A DNA stretch of 64,000 nt from Amorphophallus konjac (lineage: Eukaryota > Streptophyta > Magnoliopsida > Alismatales > Araceae): assembly GCA_022559845.1 (NCBI GenBank), contig CM040125.1, positions 199,246,102-199,310,101 on the forward strand. Reading direction: 5' to 3'. This document shows, in pieces, positions 11,065-22,200 of this stretch; position 1 is the stretch's first letter, and each line of letters begins with the position of its first letter. Both the position numbers and the translations under genes were made by a program. Below the pieces are notes generated by a model. The model searched no databases. It had not been told where the DNA came from and saw nothing but the letters and a program-made list of their open reading frames with translations.

Positions 11065-12562
11065 GTCACACGGATCCCCACTGAAAAACACACAGTAACA
11101 TGGAACAGCAACAACAACGAAGATGGCAGATGTAGTAAAGCAGGAAAACTACACTACAAAGCTGTAAAACTATGCTACGAGTAGTAGTAAACAGACGGGA
11201 AGTAGGAGTAGGGTACAAGTAAGAAAGGGGAAGAACCCGCTCCCGACAAGTGGCGGCCAAACTAACCTCGGCACCCCAGACTACTCCAAGCAGCAACAGA
11301 AGGGTGACTCTGATCAAACAAAGTCAGAAGTTACCGATCTGCCGACCCAACACCAGGTCTAAGACAAAGACCTGCAAGAGCAGACAAAAAAGTCTAGAAA
11401 AGACCACACAGACGACCGACAGACTCGATCACACAAACACGACTAGAACGTCGTACACACTGTCCCACACACAACCAGGACATCATGCATGTGACAGGAC
11501 ACTGACCTCGGGTTCAGCCACGGAAAGGCCAAGCCAGAAAGGTCACGACGCGCAAGAAACATGAAGAGCAGTGGAGAGCCACGTGCCACACGCTGACGCA
11601 CCTCCCCACCAGAGCAATGGCCAGCTGCGTCCATAGACGTCTTATGCTGCGCCACGAGTGTCTCGGCTGCAATACCGCTGAAGCCACGGTAGAGTCGTAG
11701 ACACCCGTACAGAACCAAACAGCATCAAGTAACCAGTCAGGGTCACGCCCGTCGACGTAAGTCCTCAGTCCTTGACCACGTGTGCACACACTGGCTCTAG
11801 CCTAAGCCAGGTACTCTAGCTAGTTTTCTCCCTCGGTAGGACGCTACCGTTGGCTGGGAGCCCACGGAACTAGCTTACAAATCGTGTCTCGGGAACACCC
11901 CTCCGCCATCACCAGGCGAGTCGGCACTCAAAGGGTTAGGGCAAAAACAATCGGAGGCGTACAAAACACAAAACTTCGAGCACAAGTGCTAGAGTACTGA
12001 CAGGCAGACATGCTATCACACGTACTACGAAGCACCACCGACAGTACGGCAACTGCCAACAGACTCATGACTAGGCAACTAGACCTACCACGCAATGATC
12101 CCTAAGTCGAACAACTCAAAGGTAAGATCGTCACAGACAGCGGAACAAGCCGCCAATCGGTCTAATCCTAAGCCACGAGAAACGACACTCTGCAGGAAAT
12201 TACTCAGGGAGACCCGAGGGAACACTGAAGACCCTCAGACACACCTGGACACACAGACCGAGGTAACAACACCTCGAGACATCCAGAGCCAGCGTCTCAG
12301 ACTGGACGAAACCGCCAAGACACCCACATACAAGGTCGCTCGTCAACCGCTGGGTCAGCCCGGGTTGACCGAAACCCGACCAAAGACACACACAAGAGTA
12401 GGATAGAGAATCCTACCACAATCAAGAAGACTCATGACTACCTTACAACGTAGTCTTAGCTCTCATAGGATGTCAGGAGACATCCACGGGACAGCGGGCA
12501 GACCACAAGGACAAGCCAAGACAAGCAGAAACCAAAACGACGGTAATCGGGGCAGAAGGATT

Positions 12563-13329
12563 GTAACGCACCACCCCTAGACCGTTACACGAACGTGACG
12601 GTCTAGCTCAGGCCGTTACACTACAACCGTGACGGTCTAACGCAGACGCGTCACACACACGTGACGGTCACAGGGGAGCCGTCACACACACCGCCCTAAC
12701 CGACACCTAGAACACAGAAGGCACGTAACGGCCTACACCAGGCGCGTTACACAGCTATGACGCGCCCGACCCGGGCCGTCAGGGCCAACAGACCGCAAAC
12801 ACATAACAAAACTCGAGGCACGTAACGCACGAGACCAAGCGCGTTACACCGGCCTAACGCAGCAACACAGGCGCGTTAGAGCCAACAGACCTCAAGCCAA
12901 AACAACACTCGAACCACGTAACGCACGAGACCAAGGGCGTTACACCGGCCTGACGCTCCAAGATAGACGCGTCAGGGCCAACTGGCTCAAGTCAAGAAAA
13001 CACTGGCCGACAAGCATGTAACGGTCCATCTCGGACGCGTTACAGACACCTAACGCACAGGGATAGGGCCGTTAGAACCAACGACATAACACCCACTCAG
13101 CCAGAACAGCATGTAACGGCCTGGGGTAGGCGCGTTACGACGCTGTGATGCACGGGGACACCACCGTTATACAAACCAACTCACGGTCAAACACAAAGTC
13201 AAACAGAACGTAACGGCCTACACCAGGCGCGTTACACCCACCTGACGCACAGGGGCAGGCGCGTCAGGGGAACCAACTTAACCAAAGCACTAAACGACAA
13301 GATAGGCCTAACGCGTCTCATGGGACACG
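12563..13329. repeat. array of short GC-rich imperfect palindromes in LTR F
   Basis: Many units of about 25-28 bp have the form (T/G)AACG or GTGACG ... CGTTAC or CGTCAC. Examples are GTGACGGTCT...CCGTTACAC and CGTAACGGCC...GCGTTACAC. They recur every 30-70 bases to the insertion point of element G and resume after it (31437-31565). Confidence 0.85.
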
Positions 13330-15401
13330 TGATGCGGGACGAGACCACGGACACGACAAGCTTGTGACTGTCCCTTAACGAGGGAAGCGTCGGACGTGCG
13401 CAGTTGAGAAACCGGCAATGAGCTAGGGTGATCGGCTCTCTCGTGTGCCCGGATCGGGTCACGGGACAGTCTCGCACTCTCTCGCAGCAGTGGTAATGAA
13501 TAGATAAAGCGAGCTAGATATCCCTACATATGATCTCTAGCAGCGGCATAAACAAATATATATGAAGTAAGCAAAATGCTGAGAAGGGAGCGAAAACGAT
13601 ACCTCCACGCGCTCGGCGTGGGGAAGACGGACCCGGCCGAAACTCGTACTCCCGGGATAAATATTACACCATATTACAGCAAATGAATTACTGCCCACTC
13701 CACGCAGGGAGGTAAAGGGCTACACAAACGGGCCCGGGAGGACCGAATTCGGGTTGACGGGCAGCTTCGTGTGTTGATTCGGCTACACGCGTGTTCACGA
13801 CCGTGGGGCCCACGTGCTGTCCGGAGGGGCCGTGTGGGACCCGGTGGTACCGCTGTAGTGGAGACACTTGGAGAAGCGCTCCCCGGGCTTGCGGCACGCT
13901 GGTTCGCCTGCCGGAGGCCGAGCGGCTCCGTTCGGCACCGGTCGGAAAAATCGATCGGAAATCTGCCGGTTCTGTATTTCAGCGCGCGCTCCGGCGAGAA
14001 CGGACGCTGCGATCAGCACCGGTGTCGGAATGCGACGAGATCAGAGCCGTTGGAAAGCTGCTTCAAAGTACTGCAATCTAGTGACCTTCATAAAAATTCA
14101 CCAGATTTTTACTTTGTGTTGGCGAATTTTATATGCTGCTGTTGTATAGTAACCAAAGACACAGATCGATAGAGAACTTTCCTCTTGATTGCCTTTGACC
14201 GTGAAATAGATGTCCGAATTTGAAGATGTGTTCTTCAGCAAGGTTGTAGGAAATCGAACAAGGAAGCTATGACTAGTTTTGGATCTGGATTTGGAGGTGG
14301 TGGTGATTTGTTATGATTTTGGAAGTGGAAGGTGGTCGGATCTGAGATCTGACTAAAAACACTGTATCATAGGAAGAACACGAATTTCTAAAAATAGATA
14401 GAAGGCTGATAAAAAATTAAGAAAATTTGTGGAGGTAGGGGGTGATGGACAGAACTCCCAATAAAATTGGGAGGGTTTGGAGAAATCAAAAAGATCGTCG
14501 GAGGGGGAGAACTCAGAGGTTCTATCACTGTAGATAGAAACTTGGCAGATCTGGGATGACAGGTTGGACGAAAATGTAAAAATACTAAACGGTGGATTTT
14601 CGACGTGAAAATTTAGGTGGCACTTGGGATGCAAGAGTAGAACACACCATAAAAATTGAAGCTTGAGATCTTCACGTGGAGGAGAGAAGATATTCGGACA
14701 GGAAGCCTATGTCCAGGATGGACAGAACACCGAAGGCGGCTCCGCGGCGGCGTGATGGCGGCACGGACGGCGGCGGCGGCGGCACAGATGATCACCGGAG
14801 ATAGAGGGGAGGGGATAGAAGATAAAAATCACTCTAGAACTGGAGGTTGGAGGAGAGAAACCAGAGGGAGAGAGGAGGGGCTCAAGAACACTCTTGGTTT
14901 TTCAACAATTTTCTCTTCATTTCTTCATTAAAATCTCTAATGACACTATACATAGGCTTATATAGAGAATGGCAAGAGGTGGGGGGCTGGGAATTTCATG
15001 GGAAATAAGTCATTTTCTTGTCCCATGTGGTCAAAACTCAAAAAAAATAAATTACATATGAATGGGGCACTCCTTTGACTAGGTAGGTAAGGTAGGTGGT
15101 CTACCTTTGAAATTTTAACCCCTTTGTCTCCCATGTGGCCAATTAGCATTCAAACCTTCTAGATGGCCACCTAGGATGGTTGACCAGCCCCACATGGATG
15201 AGGTGGACCAATGGGGAAGGGGAGGGGGCCCCCTATCTGGACCTACTACACATTTACATAAAAACCCACACAATCCTAGGGAATGACACATTTGCTTACA
15301 AAGCCTTACAATTGTACATATACTCTCCCAAGGATATAAAAGCAAACTAAAGGACACAAATACAAAATAAAAATGTCAGTGCTCGGCGTCGATTCCCATC
15401 A
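13330..15401 (-). repeat. 3' LTR of element G (2072 bp)
   Basis: It runs from TGATGCGGG to CCCATCA on the plus strand. In the element's sense there is a TATATAAG box around 14957-14966, followed further on by a GGC-rich stretch (14740-14790) and by CCACGC/GCGTGG pairs near 13605-13622. Similar blocks are present in LTR E (49684 onward). Confidence 0.9.
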
Positions 15402-15995
15402 ATTCTCCCCGGGTGGGAGGAACTCGACCCCGTCGAGTAGGGGTATGGATGCTCGAGTACTCCGGCGGATCCGTCACCATGCCAAGTAGCGCGGGTATAC
15501 TCCACTTCAAGTGACCGTCACCTGCTCATTCCATATATACTCGATATGCACAAGCTACCATGGGCTAGAGGTGGACACTCCGGGTGGGGCACTCTCAAAG
15601 GGAAGGAAGCAGCTCGAAGACTCACTAGGAATCACCTCTGAGTCCTTGTAGGTGAGTAGATCAGGGTGTAGATATAGAACCGATCCCATACTCATCGAAC
15701 GAGTCCACTCGCCTCTTACTCATAAGAGAACGACAACGAGCTTGCACAAGACACATGCAGACTCTCAAACTACACACAAACCATGCAAACAAGAAACTTA
15801 CTCATGTATGACTCTAGACACACCTATTGTTAGTCCGACCCGTACATGGGTGAGGGGGGGCCAGGACACCCAAACGTATGCCATGCATGCATCTGACGTA
15901 ACCGGTGGTTGATATCATGTGGAAATCCTAGACATCCTAAGGTGGGCCATGCATGCATATGGGATGTGGATGTGGGAGGGCCAAGAGTATCTCCC

Positions 15996-16553
15996 CTAGA
16001 TGATGGCGTATTTTGTAAGTGTACGGGCTTGGTGGGCATAGACGACCCGGCCCGTGGGGAAGGGGTGTGGTAGCGGACTCCCTCGAAGAAGTGAAGTGAA
16101 TGTGGAGGGTTCAAAGAAGGTATGACCCCTTGTGGTGGGTTCCCACAAGTCACAGTCCCACGTGTAGAAGTTTTGAAGGTGTGGATAGTCACCTTCTTGA
16201 ATTGTGACGGGTGGGACAGGGATCGTGGGCAAGAAGTATGATTCCTCCCTCGGACAAAAGGGTATGAATTCGGGCTCGTCCGGTAAGGGAAGGAGTAAGA
16301 GGACCTCCGTGGTGACACAACCCATGGTGCACTCGGAGGTAATGGACCCTAAGGCCTGATGGGTTAAGCTAAGACTAGCGGGTTGGTCAAAGCCTCGGGC
16401 CAATAAATGTGTAAAGGTCAACTGCCGGTCTAACCCTTTAAGAAGGTCGTCCAATGTGTCCACATAGTGACGAGACCGGAAGGTGGTGTGAAATGAGTTG
16501 CTTGACACTAGAGGTAGGGTGGGGTCCATGGATGGGAAGGGAGGTGATACCAA
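15996..16553 (-). CDS. unrecognised ORF in element G (185 aa)
   Basis: This is an open frame on the sense strand of G with no motif I recognise. It is rich in Pro, Thr and aromatic residues and lacks a zinc knuckle, DSG or YVDD. It lies in the 3' half of the internal region. It may be a decayed gag, a captured host fragment, or an ORF by chance; the overlapping open frame at 15830-16318 argues for caution. Confidence 0.25.
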   Translation of the reverse strand: MVSPPFPSMDPTLPLVSSNSFHTTFRSRHYVDTLDDLLKGLDRQLTFTHLLARGFDQPASLSLTHQALGSITSECTMGCVTTEVLLLLPLPDEPEFIPFCPREESYFLPTIPVPPVTIQEGDYPHLQNFYTWDCDLWEPTTRGHTFFEPSTFTSLLRGSPLPHPFPTGRVVYAHQARTLTKYAII

Positions 16554-16777
16554 GACTTCTTTGAGCCATCTAAGAAGTGGCTTGATATGTATAGCGTACC
16601 CGTTAGAAACATGGGTGGCTCGGGCTCAGGTGGCTCCAAATGAGATGGTCCCGAATGTGGAGTGGACCGCTGGGGTTGGGTGGCTGGACATGCGAGGGTG
16701 ATCTTGCCGGGTAGGTAAGGTGGGTATAAGGTGCAAGTCCTCTTGCCCCAGTCAAGATTGGCTCTTCGTTCTCCTAA

Positions 16778-17188
16778 TCACATTTGCCCTAAAATGATGC
16801 ATGAACCAGCAAGTGTGCCGATCCTACACCATGCGCCATCAGTGTAGAGAACAGAGCCGATCCTCTTATAGAACTCAACACAAGCAAAATCACCATCGCG
16901 GACAATCTCGCCTGTCTTGGAGAGAGACTCCACGATGTCAAGAGAAACCCAATTATCCGACTCCTTATCGGTGAAATGGAGTTCCGTTGTGGACCCGTTG
17001 GGTAGAGTGACTTTCATAGTGAGAGGGGTAAAACCAAGGGCTCGGGCCATGAGGATATTGACTTTGGCCGTAAAGATTGACCACTCGGACGTATGGTCTT
17101 GGGGAACGGCCATGGGTAGCGGACATGGACATGCATACACACGGTGACAAAACACTAGACCGACTATGCAAGTTTGGAATGCAAGCAC
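16778..17188 (-). CDS. unrecognised ORF at the gag position of element G (136 aa)
   Basis: This is the first sizeable ORF after the leader of G. It contains a well-mixed protein-like segment (SEWSIFTAKVNILMARALG, then LPNGSTTELHFTDKESDNWV) that does not look like random translation. I cannot assign it: it shows no gag alpha-helical pattern that I know and no zinc knuckle. It may be a remnant of captured host coding sequence. Confidence 0.35.
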   Translation of the reverse strand: MLAFQTCIVGLVFCHRVYACPCPLPMAVPQDHTSEWSIFTAKVNILMARALGFTPLTMKVTLPNGSTTELHFTDKESDNWVSLDIVESLSKTGEIVRDGDFACVEFYKRIGSVLYTDGAWCRIGTLAGSCIILGQM

Positions 17189-17232
17189 ACTAAGGACCCT
17201 AGACGTAAACCAAGACTCGGTACGTGGCGGAG

Positions 17233-17320
17233 ATAACCGATCCGAAGATCACTCGCGCAAATGTGCGGCCTTCCCGATAGGCGTAGCCTAACGTTCGGAC
17301 AACACCTTTTGATATACCGA
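17233..17320 (-). promoter_or_regulatory. conserved leader block, element G
   Basis: This block contains CCCGATAGGCGTAGCCTAAC, with the perfect stem TAGGC-GTA-GCCTA, and then AACACCTTTTGATATACC. Near-identical blocks lie between primer site and gag in gypsy D (58931-59016) and, more diverged, in E (49541-49624). It lies about 130 bp from the primer site of G. Possible roles are RNA packaging or dimerisation. Confidence 0.7.
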
Positions 17321-17452
17321 GTAAAGGGATGTATCTGACCCAAAAACGACTATTTTTGTTGTTTTGAAAAAATGATGATCCTAAACACGACTTAGACAAT
17401 GACTTAAATGACACTCTTTTTTTTTTGTTTTGGACACCCTAGACTCAAACTC

Positions 17453-17464
17453 GCTCTGATACCA
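17453..17464 (-). promoter_or_regulatory. primer binding site of element G
   Basis: The minus strand reads TGGTATCAGAGC three bases inside the 5' LTR, complementary to the 3' end of plant initiator tRNA-Met. Confidence 0.9.
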
Positions 17465-17467
17465 AAT

Positions 17468-17782
17468 TGATGCGGGATGAGACCACGGACATGACAAGCT
17501 CGTGACTGTCCCTTAACGAGGGAAGCATCGGACGTGCGCGGTTGAGAAATCGGCAATGAGCTAGGGTGATCGGCTCTCTCGTGTGCCCGGATCGGGTCAC
17601 GGGACGGTCTCGCACTCTCTCGCAGCAGCGGTAATGAATAGATAAAGCGAGCTAGATATCCCTACATATGCTCTCTAGCAGCGGCATAAACAAATATATA
17701 TGAAGTAAGCAAAATGCCGAGAAGGGAGCAAAAATGATACCTCCACACGCTCGGCGAGGGGAAGACAGACCCGGCCGAAACT
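17468..17782 (-). repeat. 5' LTR of element G, first piece
   Basis: It begins TGATGCGGGATGAG next to the primer site and matches 13330-13644. It is cut by copia copy 2; AAACT (17778-17782) is the target duplication repeated at 29664-29668. Confidence 0.92.
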
Positions 17783-19271
17783 TGTTGTGCATCCCTTAGT
17801 TTTGATGATGACAAAAGATATGTTTGACTAATCAACAATCTACTATCTTCATAACACGTGCAAGTCATTTGATTGATCCTTCAATATAAAGCAATGAACT
17901 CATGGCAAGTTGATGATGAACAAAAGATATGTTTGACTAATTCAATGTAAAAATGATAATTCAAGTCACTTCTGATAGTTCAAGTAATTTCAGGTCTACT
18001 GAAGTATAAGTGAAATCAATAAATCAGAAGAAATGTCAAAGGTTGCTTGTCGACCAGAGAAGTGGTCATTGTCGACCAACGAATCCAACCAAGCACAGCC
18101 CAAGTTATTTCTCCTCTGTACGCACTCTGGTTGTCGACCAGAGCCCTGCTCGTTGTCGACCACGGAACAGACTGAGCATCAGACAGAACTGCCCGTCATC
18201 TGGACATTGCCCCTTGTCGACCAGCGACAGGGCTATTGTCAACAATGAGGGATACGAGCATCAGCCCGAAGAACCAGCCGTCTGGACATCGCTCATTGTC
18301 GACCAGAGACAGGGTCGTTGTCGACCACAAGCGGTTCAGCGTCCAGAACCGAAATCCAACCGAATTCAGTTTCGGTTCCTTGAAACCTGCAGGTTGCTGT
18401 TGCAGGTTGTTGGGCTGTTCAGAGGATAAGATTCCGCACGGGATTCAAGGAGAGAATCGTGCTAAGAACCGGTCAAACCTCTTCTAGATTTTACTTAATC
18501 TTCTCCCTGTTTTTTAGCGGGTAATCGAACAGGTTTGCACTTGCGCGGGAAACAGCTCCGAGCTTGATAAGAACTGGTGCAAAAAGGAGAAGAGAACACA
18601 GAGAACTGAATATGGAAAAACAGAGAAGAAGCTAAGGAAGATCAGGATCAGAAGTCTCTCTAATCAGAAAAGGAAGAGTGGCTCTCCTACAATCAAAAAG
18701 CTGCAGAAGACAGAAGTGCTCTTCGGTGCTGCAGAAAGAAGACCTGGCTCAAGGCGTTGCAAGTTCCAGCAGCAAGGCAGCTGAAGGCATCCTGCTGGAA
18801 GTCCTACAGGGAGTCTTGCCTTGTTCTCTATGTGATTGAGTCCCAAGCTGAACTCCTTAATTACTCTGCTTCAAAGGTTTATGTTCAGCTCTGTTACAAG
18901 TTTTTCTACTCATCTTTACAACTAGTGTCAAGCTGTGTGGCAGCGGGTACAAGCTGTGTGTCAGCAGGAAGAAGCTGTGTATCAGCGGTGTATTGATTGA
19001 GATCAGGATTTCTCATTAGTGAAGCCTTGCTCAAGTTGAGCAAGGGGTGGATGTAAGTCTCAGGAAGAGACTGAACCACCTAAAAATCCTGTCTTGTGGT
19101 TTTGCTTGTGGTGTGTGCTCTTCCTATTGTTTGCTATCGCTATAGTTATCAGTTTTATCTTTGCAATCCATCGTTTGCTTAAGGTCTAGTTGATCCTTGG
19201 TTTATTAATTGAAAAAAAAGGGGCTAGATCTATTCACCCCCCCTCTAGATCTATTCAGTCCGTACTCAACA
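17783..19271 (+). repeat. 5' LTR of copia copy 2
   Basis: 1489 bp, equal in length to 28175-29663. Near its start a phrase of the form 'CAAAAGATATGTTTGACTAA' occurs twice (about 17812 and 17921). This partial duplication is absent from copy 1 and accounts for part of the length difference. A 21-bp AAGCTGTGT(G/A)(G/T)CAGC repeat occurs three times at 18929-18991. Confidence 0.96.
18049..18327 (+). repeat. 82-84 bp tandem units with paired GTCGAC sites in the copia LTR
   Basis: GTCGACCA-type sites stand at 18049/18071, 18133/18155, 18216/18238 (second one mutated to GTCAAC) and 18298/18320. Every pair is exactly 22 bp apart and pairs recur every 82-84 bp. The array is repeated in the 3' LTR and in copy 1. 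Confidence 0.92.
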
Positions 19272-19273
19272 CG

Positions 19274-19286
19274 TGGTATCAGAGCC
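19274..19286 (+). promoter_or_regulatory. primer binding site of copia copy 2
   Basis: TGGTATCAGAGCC, two bases after the 5' LTR, is complementary to initiator tRNA-Met. Confidence 0.93.
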
Positions 19287-19299
19287 AGACTCTCCAAAA

Positions 19300-22200
19300 A
19301 TGTGGTCTAACAACCAGGAGAGGCCTGCCGGACTGAACTCTAGAAGTCTAATGGCTGAGGGACACTCAGTAACTAGACCACCATATTTCGAGGGAAATGA
19401 TTTCTCATACTGGAAAAATCGTATGCAGGTGTTCTTGAGAGCACAAGATCATGAGATGTGGAGAGTAGTAAGCCGAGGACCCTACGAGCTGCCCGAAGAT
19501 GAGGATACCTGGACCAGAGAACAGGTCAGAAAATCAACCATCAACTGGGGAGCCATGAACGTAATGCAATGCGCACTACACCCCACGGAGTTCTCACGAG
19601 TTTCACAATGTGCAACGGCCAAGGAAATGTGGGATCGACTAGTAGTAATCTATGAAGGTACTTCAGAGGTAAGGGAGTCAAAAGCAAATATGCTAGTTTC
19701 AGAATATGAAATGTTTAGAATGAAAACTGACGAAAATATTTATGAAATGTATGCTAGACTAGTGCAATTAACGAATAGTTTAATGAGTCTAGGGAAAACC
19801 TACAAGGAACAGGAATTAGTGAGGAAGATCCTAAGATCCCTCACTCCTATGTGGCATACCAAGGCCACAGTAATTGAGTACTCAAAGAACCTCACCACTA
19901 TGACTGTGGATGAACTAGTGGGATCCCTAATGGCCTATGAGGTTAATCTGTAAAGAAAAGAAGATGAGGGCAAGTAAAAGAACCAGCTCGCCCTAAAAAC
20001 CAAAATAGGCACCTCTGAACTATCTGACACTGATAACTCATCTAGCACAGGTGAGGAAACTGGTGAGCTAGCCATGTTAACAAGAAAATTCAAAAAGTTT
20101 CTGCGGAAGGAAGGTAAGGGATTCAGGAATCCTAAGGGCATGGTAAGAAAGTCATCTCGGTTTAAGTTTGATAAAAATAAAACTTCATCTAACAAACTTG
20201 TCTGCTACAACTGCAGGAAACTAGGACACATAAAGGCTGAATGTCCAGAGACTCCTAAGAAATCAAGCTTCAAGTGGAAAGGCAAGCAACTAAAAGCAAT
20301 GATAAGCACATGGAGCGAGGAGGAGGAAAGCAGTAAGGAGGAAACAACTTCCGAGGAAGAAGAAGGAAACATCTGTTTGATGGCCAAAGGAGATAGCGAT
20401 GATCTTGAGGTAATCCCCCCGTTTCAAGATTTTTCTAGCTCAGATTGGGAAGAAGTCTACTCAGACTTACTTGATGCATATGAAAGAATTAGAAAGGAAA
20501 ATAAGAGTTTGAAGAAAAAGCTTAATCAGGTCAATAATGACAGCAACCCATTTGCCAACAGAACTGAACTAGAATTAGAAATCACCACCTTGAAAAATAA
20601 GCTGAAACAATACGAGACAGATGAAGAAAATGTCAAATGGCTGTTAGAAGAAAATGAGTCACTGAAAAACACAATTGATGAGGTGAAATTAAAGACTCAA
20701 GAAAGTGAACAGCACACTAAGGTAACTCAAGAAAGAAACAACTCACTCAAGGAGGAAAACTGTCAACTTCTGGAAGAAATAGAAAGAATCCAGAGTGAAC
20801 TGAAAAATAAACAGGAAACCTTGGAAAAAATGACTAAAGGTCAAGAAAACTTAAATGCTATCTTGGGAATAAAAGTAAACTTTCAAAAAGAAGGGTTAGG
20901 ATACAATCCTACGGCTAAAAAGGAATTCCAAATAAAAATCGTAACTGGGATTGCTGACTCAAAAGGAAAAGGGCCCCTAATCAATCTATACCAAGACAAA
21001 CAAGAGGATGTAGCTGAATGCTCCTCCAAAAGGAATAATGTCACCAAGGAAGAGAGAAACATTAAAGAGAAAATAGTCAATCAACATAAGCTTAAAAATA
21101 ATAGACAAGAAACTCAAATTCACAGAAATAACCAAACAAACCAAGTACTAAATCAAGTTAAAGGACATAAATCTGGAAAACAAGGTGTCTGGGGACAGGC
21201 TGGTCGACAACAGACCCCTCCTCTGTCGACCAGAGGATCTGCCAGAACAGGCGCTGGCGTCTGGAGAAGCAGTGGTCGACCACAGACATACCAGATGTCG
21301 ACCAGAGGAACTGCCAGAACAAGCGCTGGCTTCTGGAAAAGCAATGGTCGACCACAGACACACCAGATGTCGACCATGACCAGACACGCAAACAGAAACC
21401 ACAGATTTTCTCAGGTGAAACAAAATGAAAATTGGAAATCAAAAAGGTGGATTCAGATTAAAGAAACATTAGAACAAAAGCCACCCAATCTGAACAAGTT
21501 CAGAGACGAAAAATTAAACTGCTCTAAGAAAATCTGGGTTCCCAAAGGATTGTTACAGCAATTTCACAATTTTACAAGTTATCTTGGACCCGGGTACCAT
21601 TGGGGTCCAAAAATTTCTGTGTAATTCATGATGCAGGAATGTCTGGCAGCCATGCACAATAAGTGGTACTTAGATAGTGGTTGCTCAAGACACATGACGG
21701 GAGACAAGACCAAGTTCTCCCAACTAAGCTCAAAAGATGGAGGTTATGTGACCTTTGGAGGAAATAACAAAGGTAAGATCATCGGGACAGGTAAAATAGG
21801 TAAGAACTCCTCAAACAGTATTGAAAATGTACTGCTGGTAGATGGACTGGAATATAACTTGCTGAGCATCAGTCAGCTTTGCGACAAAGGCCATAAAGTA
21901 ATTTTTGACTCCAAGATCTGCAAGATTATTGAACCAAATTCAGATATAGTCAAGTTTATGGGCCAGAGAGTAAACAATGTCTACATGATAGACTTGGATG
22001 ATCCAGCCCACTCCAACTTGTGCCTAACCGCCAAGAAGGAGGACTTAACCTGGTTGTGGCACCGAAGGCTAGGGCACGTTAGCTATAGGGTGCTGCACAA
22101 ACTTGTGAAAAATAAAATGGTTCTTGGTTTGCCTGAAATTTCGTTTGCTCAAAATATCAAAGTATGTAAAGCATGCACCCAAGGAAAGCAAACAAGAAAA

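Larger units (their letters stand above)
10606..13329 (-). repeat. solo gypsy LTR F, left part
   Basis: It starts TGTAGCGACCCAGATTCC, the same kind of terminus as the other gypsy LTRs here (TGTCACGCCCCG...), and resumes at 31429 after element G. The flanks GCATT (10601-10605) and ACATT (32579-32583) look like a 5-bp target duplication with one change. No internal region is attached, so this is a solo LTR of about 3.87 kb left by LTR-LTR recombination. The orientation is minus by analogy with LTRs A, C and D. Confidence 0.72.
15402..17467 (-). other. internal region of element G
   Basis: It carries a short purine run next to the 3' LTR (GGGGAGAA on the minus strand at 15403-15410), two unrecognised minus-strand ORFs, a conserved leader block and the primer site. 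No retroviral enzyme motifs are visible in any frame. Confidence 0.8.

Noticed and set aside
13771..14172. GC-rich overlapping ORFs on both strands in the LTR of element G (repeated at 29795-30196)
   Set aside because: They lie inside an LTR, differ between the two LTRs by non-synonymous changes as often as not, and have no known domain.
17783..19271. Possible CRISPR array from regularly spaced GTCGAC repeats
   Set aside because: Repeats are short, paired and tandem with similar spacers, in a plant retrotransposon LTR; no cas genes.
21158..21442. Long minus-strand ORFs opposite the gag repeats
   Set aside because: They are the reverse reading of an in-frame 72-bp repeat inside gag; repeats with no stop on one strand often lack stops on the other.
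21622..21624. Programmed readthrough stop between gag and protease in copia copy 2
   Set aside because: The TAA has no known readthrough context, and two other TAA codons in the same gag fit CAA to TAA decay; the family usually has gag and pol in one frame.
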